From Candidatus Heimdallarchaeota archaeon (GTDB lineage: Archaea > Asgardarchaeota > Heimdallarchaeia > Hodarchaeales > Hodarchaeaceae), in assembly GCA_011364965.1 (NCBI GenBank), contig RDOB01000010.1:1-59656 (forward strand): 59,656 bases of DNA. The letters are read 5' to 3'. Position numbers and translations under genes: made by a program. The notes beneath the pieces were generated by a model. It had not been told where the DNA came from and did no database searches. It was given only the letters and a program-made list of their open reading frames with translations. How positions within the stretch are numbered: the stretch's first letter is position 1; each line of letters starts with the position of its first letter. Shown here one piece after another: positions 58,754-59,656 of this stretch.

Positions 58754-59656
58754 ATGCCTTCTCCACGAGAACTCTCGGAGATGATTGTAAATGCTCAATA
58801 TACGCCAAATTCTCCGAATGTAGATGAATGCGTGAACGAGCTCTTAGCATATCTTAGTTCTAGAATGCGTTCTTTTCCTCGTAAAACTGCAGAAGCTCAA
58901 ATCCGAGCCACTATTCGATTGATGGAAACCAAAGATGAGAGGGAAGCTGAAGAGAAAGAAAAGAACCTGAAAAAGAAGAACGAGATCCTTTCTTTTGCTC
59001 GTTTATATCTTATTCATCTCCATGATCTCAATTCTCGTAAAACTCAACTTAGCTACGAGCTACAGATTCATTTTAAGATATCAGCGGCAAGAGCTGAGAA
59101 AATAGCTCAGATCGTTCTCGATGAATTCGATAGAATCTATTCATTCGCAATTAACCATATTCCTCAATATTTTGATACTGCAGCACTTATCAATCCGGAT
59201 GAATTGAAAGAGGCAATTCTCAGAAACTTTTCTATTGAGGAGAGAGTTGCAGGAACTATCGCTCACAAAGCTATCCGAGAATATCAAGAAGCTACGAATA
59301 CTACTCCCGAATTTCAAACTTATGAAATCACTGAATCACAAAAAATTATCTCAAAACCCGTCGTTGAAAAAACGGAAGAAGTTTCCTTAGACAACGCTGT
59401 TAGTACACCCGAATCCTTAGAGGAAATTGAGAAAAAGAAGGAAATCGGAAAGCCCGTAGACAAGATTCGGAAACCTCCAGTGATTTTAAAATCACTTCAG
59501 CTCAAATACATTGACATTATCAAAATTTGTGAAGGGAAAGGAGCGAACGTAAAACAGATACGTAGACTAACCAAAACTGCAAATTCCACTATTGCGGACA
59601 GAGTGAAACGATTAATTGAATGGGGTTACCTCTACCAAGAACCCAACGTTTACCCG
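58754..59656 (+). CDS. Winged-helix protein, 3' end outside window
   Basis: Open frame of 301 codons without a stop that runs off the window. The first about 60 residues (MPSPRELSEMIVNAQ, ECVNELLAYLSSRMRSFPRKTAEAQIRATIRL) are helical, then a charged Lys/Glu stretch at about 61-76, helices to about 175, and an acidic/basic linker (about 180-240). Near residues 250-300 a winged-helix or HTH is visible: LKYIDIIKICEGKGANVKQIRRLTKTANSTIADRV then LIEWGYLY. This suggests a DNA-binding regulator or basal factor; I do not recognise the family. The AGGAGGGAT site lies 20 bases before the ATG, oddly far; an in-frame CTG at 58739 would be spaced normally. Confidence 0.6.
   Translation, partial: MPSPRELSEMIVNAQYTPNSPNVDECVNELLAYLSSRMRSFPRKTAEAQIRATIRLMETKDEREAEEKEKNLKKKNEILSFARLYLIHLHDLNSRKTQLSYELQIHFKISAARAEKIAQIVLDEFDRIYSFAINHIPQYFDTAALINPDELKEAILRNFSIEERVAGTIAHKAIREYQEATNTTPEFQTYEITESQKIISKPVVEKTEEVSLDNAVSTPESLEEIEKKKEIGKPVDKIRKPPVILKSLQLKYIDIIKICEGKGANVKQIRRLTKTANSTIADRVKRLIEWGYLYQEPNVYP

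Noticed and set aside
1..59656. tRNA, rRNA, CRISPR arrays, insertion sequences, prophage
   Set aside because: No T-loop-like tRNA consensus, regularly spaced repeats, transposase or integrase gene was noticed on reading; without a tRNA or covariance search this is not proof of absence.

Overview
The window looks like chromosome of an AT-rich archaeon, most likely an Asgard archaeon and perhaps a member of the heimdallarchaeial side. The archaeal markers are two thermosome subunits, RNA polymerase subunit K, ribosomal proteins eS17 and eS25, a 20S proteasome alpha/beta pair, archaeal-type LeuRS, a UbiA-family ether-lipid prenyltransferase and a geranylgeranyl reductase. The Asgard hint is a gene at 2695-3384 whose two winged-helix halves align by eye with the ESCRT-II EAP30 domain (Vps22/SNF8). 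The lineage is an inference; no rRNA or tRNA gene was seen that could fix it.

Layout. 1-4072: end of one thermosome gene and a complete second one, rpoK, the EAP30-like gene with a small beta-rich neighbour, and rps17e. 4275-5799: a translationally coupled trio of a KaiC-like ATPase, a 58-residue zinc ribbon and a YkgJ-type cysteine-cluster protein. 5922-10009: an alkylglycerone-phosphate-synthase-like flavoprotein facing an FAD glycerol-3-phosphate dehydrogenase, which overlaps a TatD hydrolase gene. 10103-14449: SHMT-like enzyme, a GluRS-N-terminus/nucleotidyltransferase fusion, an HD phosphohydrolase, rps25e and a DUF554 membrane protein. 14554-20025: a large flippase-like membrane protein with an extracytoplasmic head, a UbiA prenyltransferase behind a bidirectional terminator, a GNAT enzyme and a stomatin. 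20289-20799 has no recognisable gene. 20800-26500: cyclophilin-like protein, metallophosphoesterase, proteasome and leuS. 26868-30924: winged-helix protein, Hsp20, UppP, a YdjM-like membrane protein and a zinc ribbon.

30938-42965 is one long minus-strand operon encoding the 11 core subunits of complex I in the order A-B-C-D-H-I-J-K-L-M-N, followed by a geranylgeranyl reductase. The NADH-input subunits NuoE/F/G are absent, so the electron donor is probably not NADH through the usual module. 43211-50076 holds plus-strand genes: a B12/radical SAM enzyme, a TPR protein, an M24 peptidase, an MFS transporter, a phosphoribosyltransferase and a phosphohexomutase. 50163-54723 holds minus-strand nucleoside phosphorylase, M1 aminopeptidase and a nucleotide-sugar-epimerase-like reductase. 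54829-59656 ends with a COG3199 NAD-kinase-like protein, a THUMP-less ThiI, a GcvH-like protein, a PTPS/QueD-family enzyme and a winged-helix protein cut by the window edge.

The most interesting theme is lipid and membrane biology. A eukaryote/bacteria-like glycerol-3-phosphate and ether-lipid pair (AGPS-like plus GlpD-like) sits in the same 60 kb as archaeal ether-lipid enzymes (UbiA/DGGGP synthase-like, geranylgeranyl reductase), a polyprenyl-diphosphate phosphatase, a flippase-like protein, a stomatin and an ESCRT-II-like protein. All assignments come from reading the sequence and from remembered family motifs; no database search was run.
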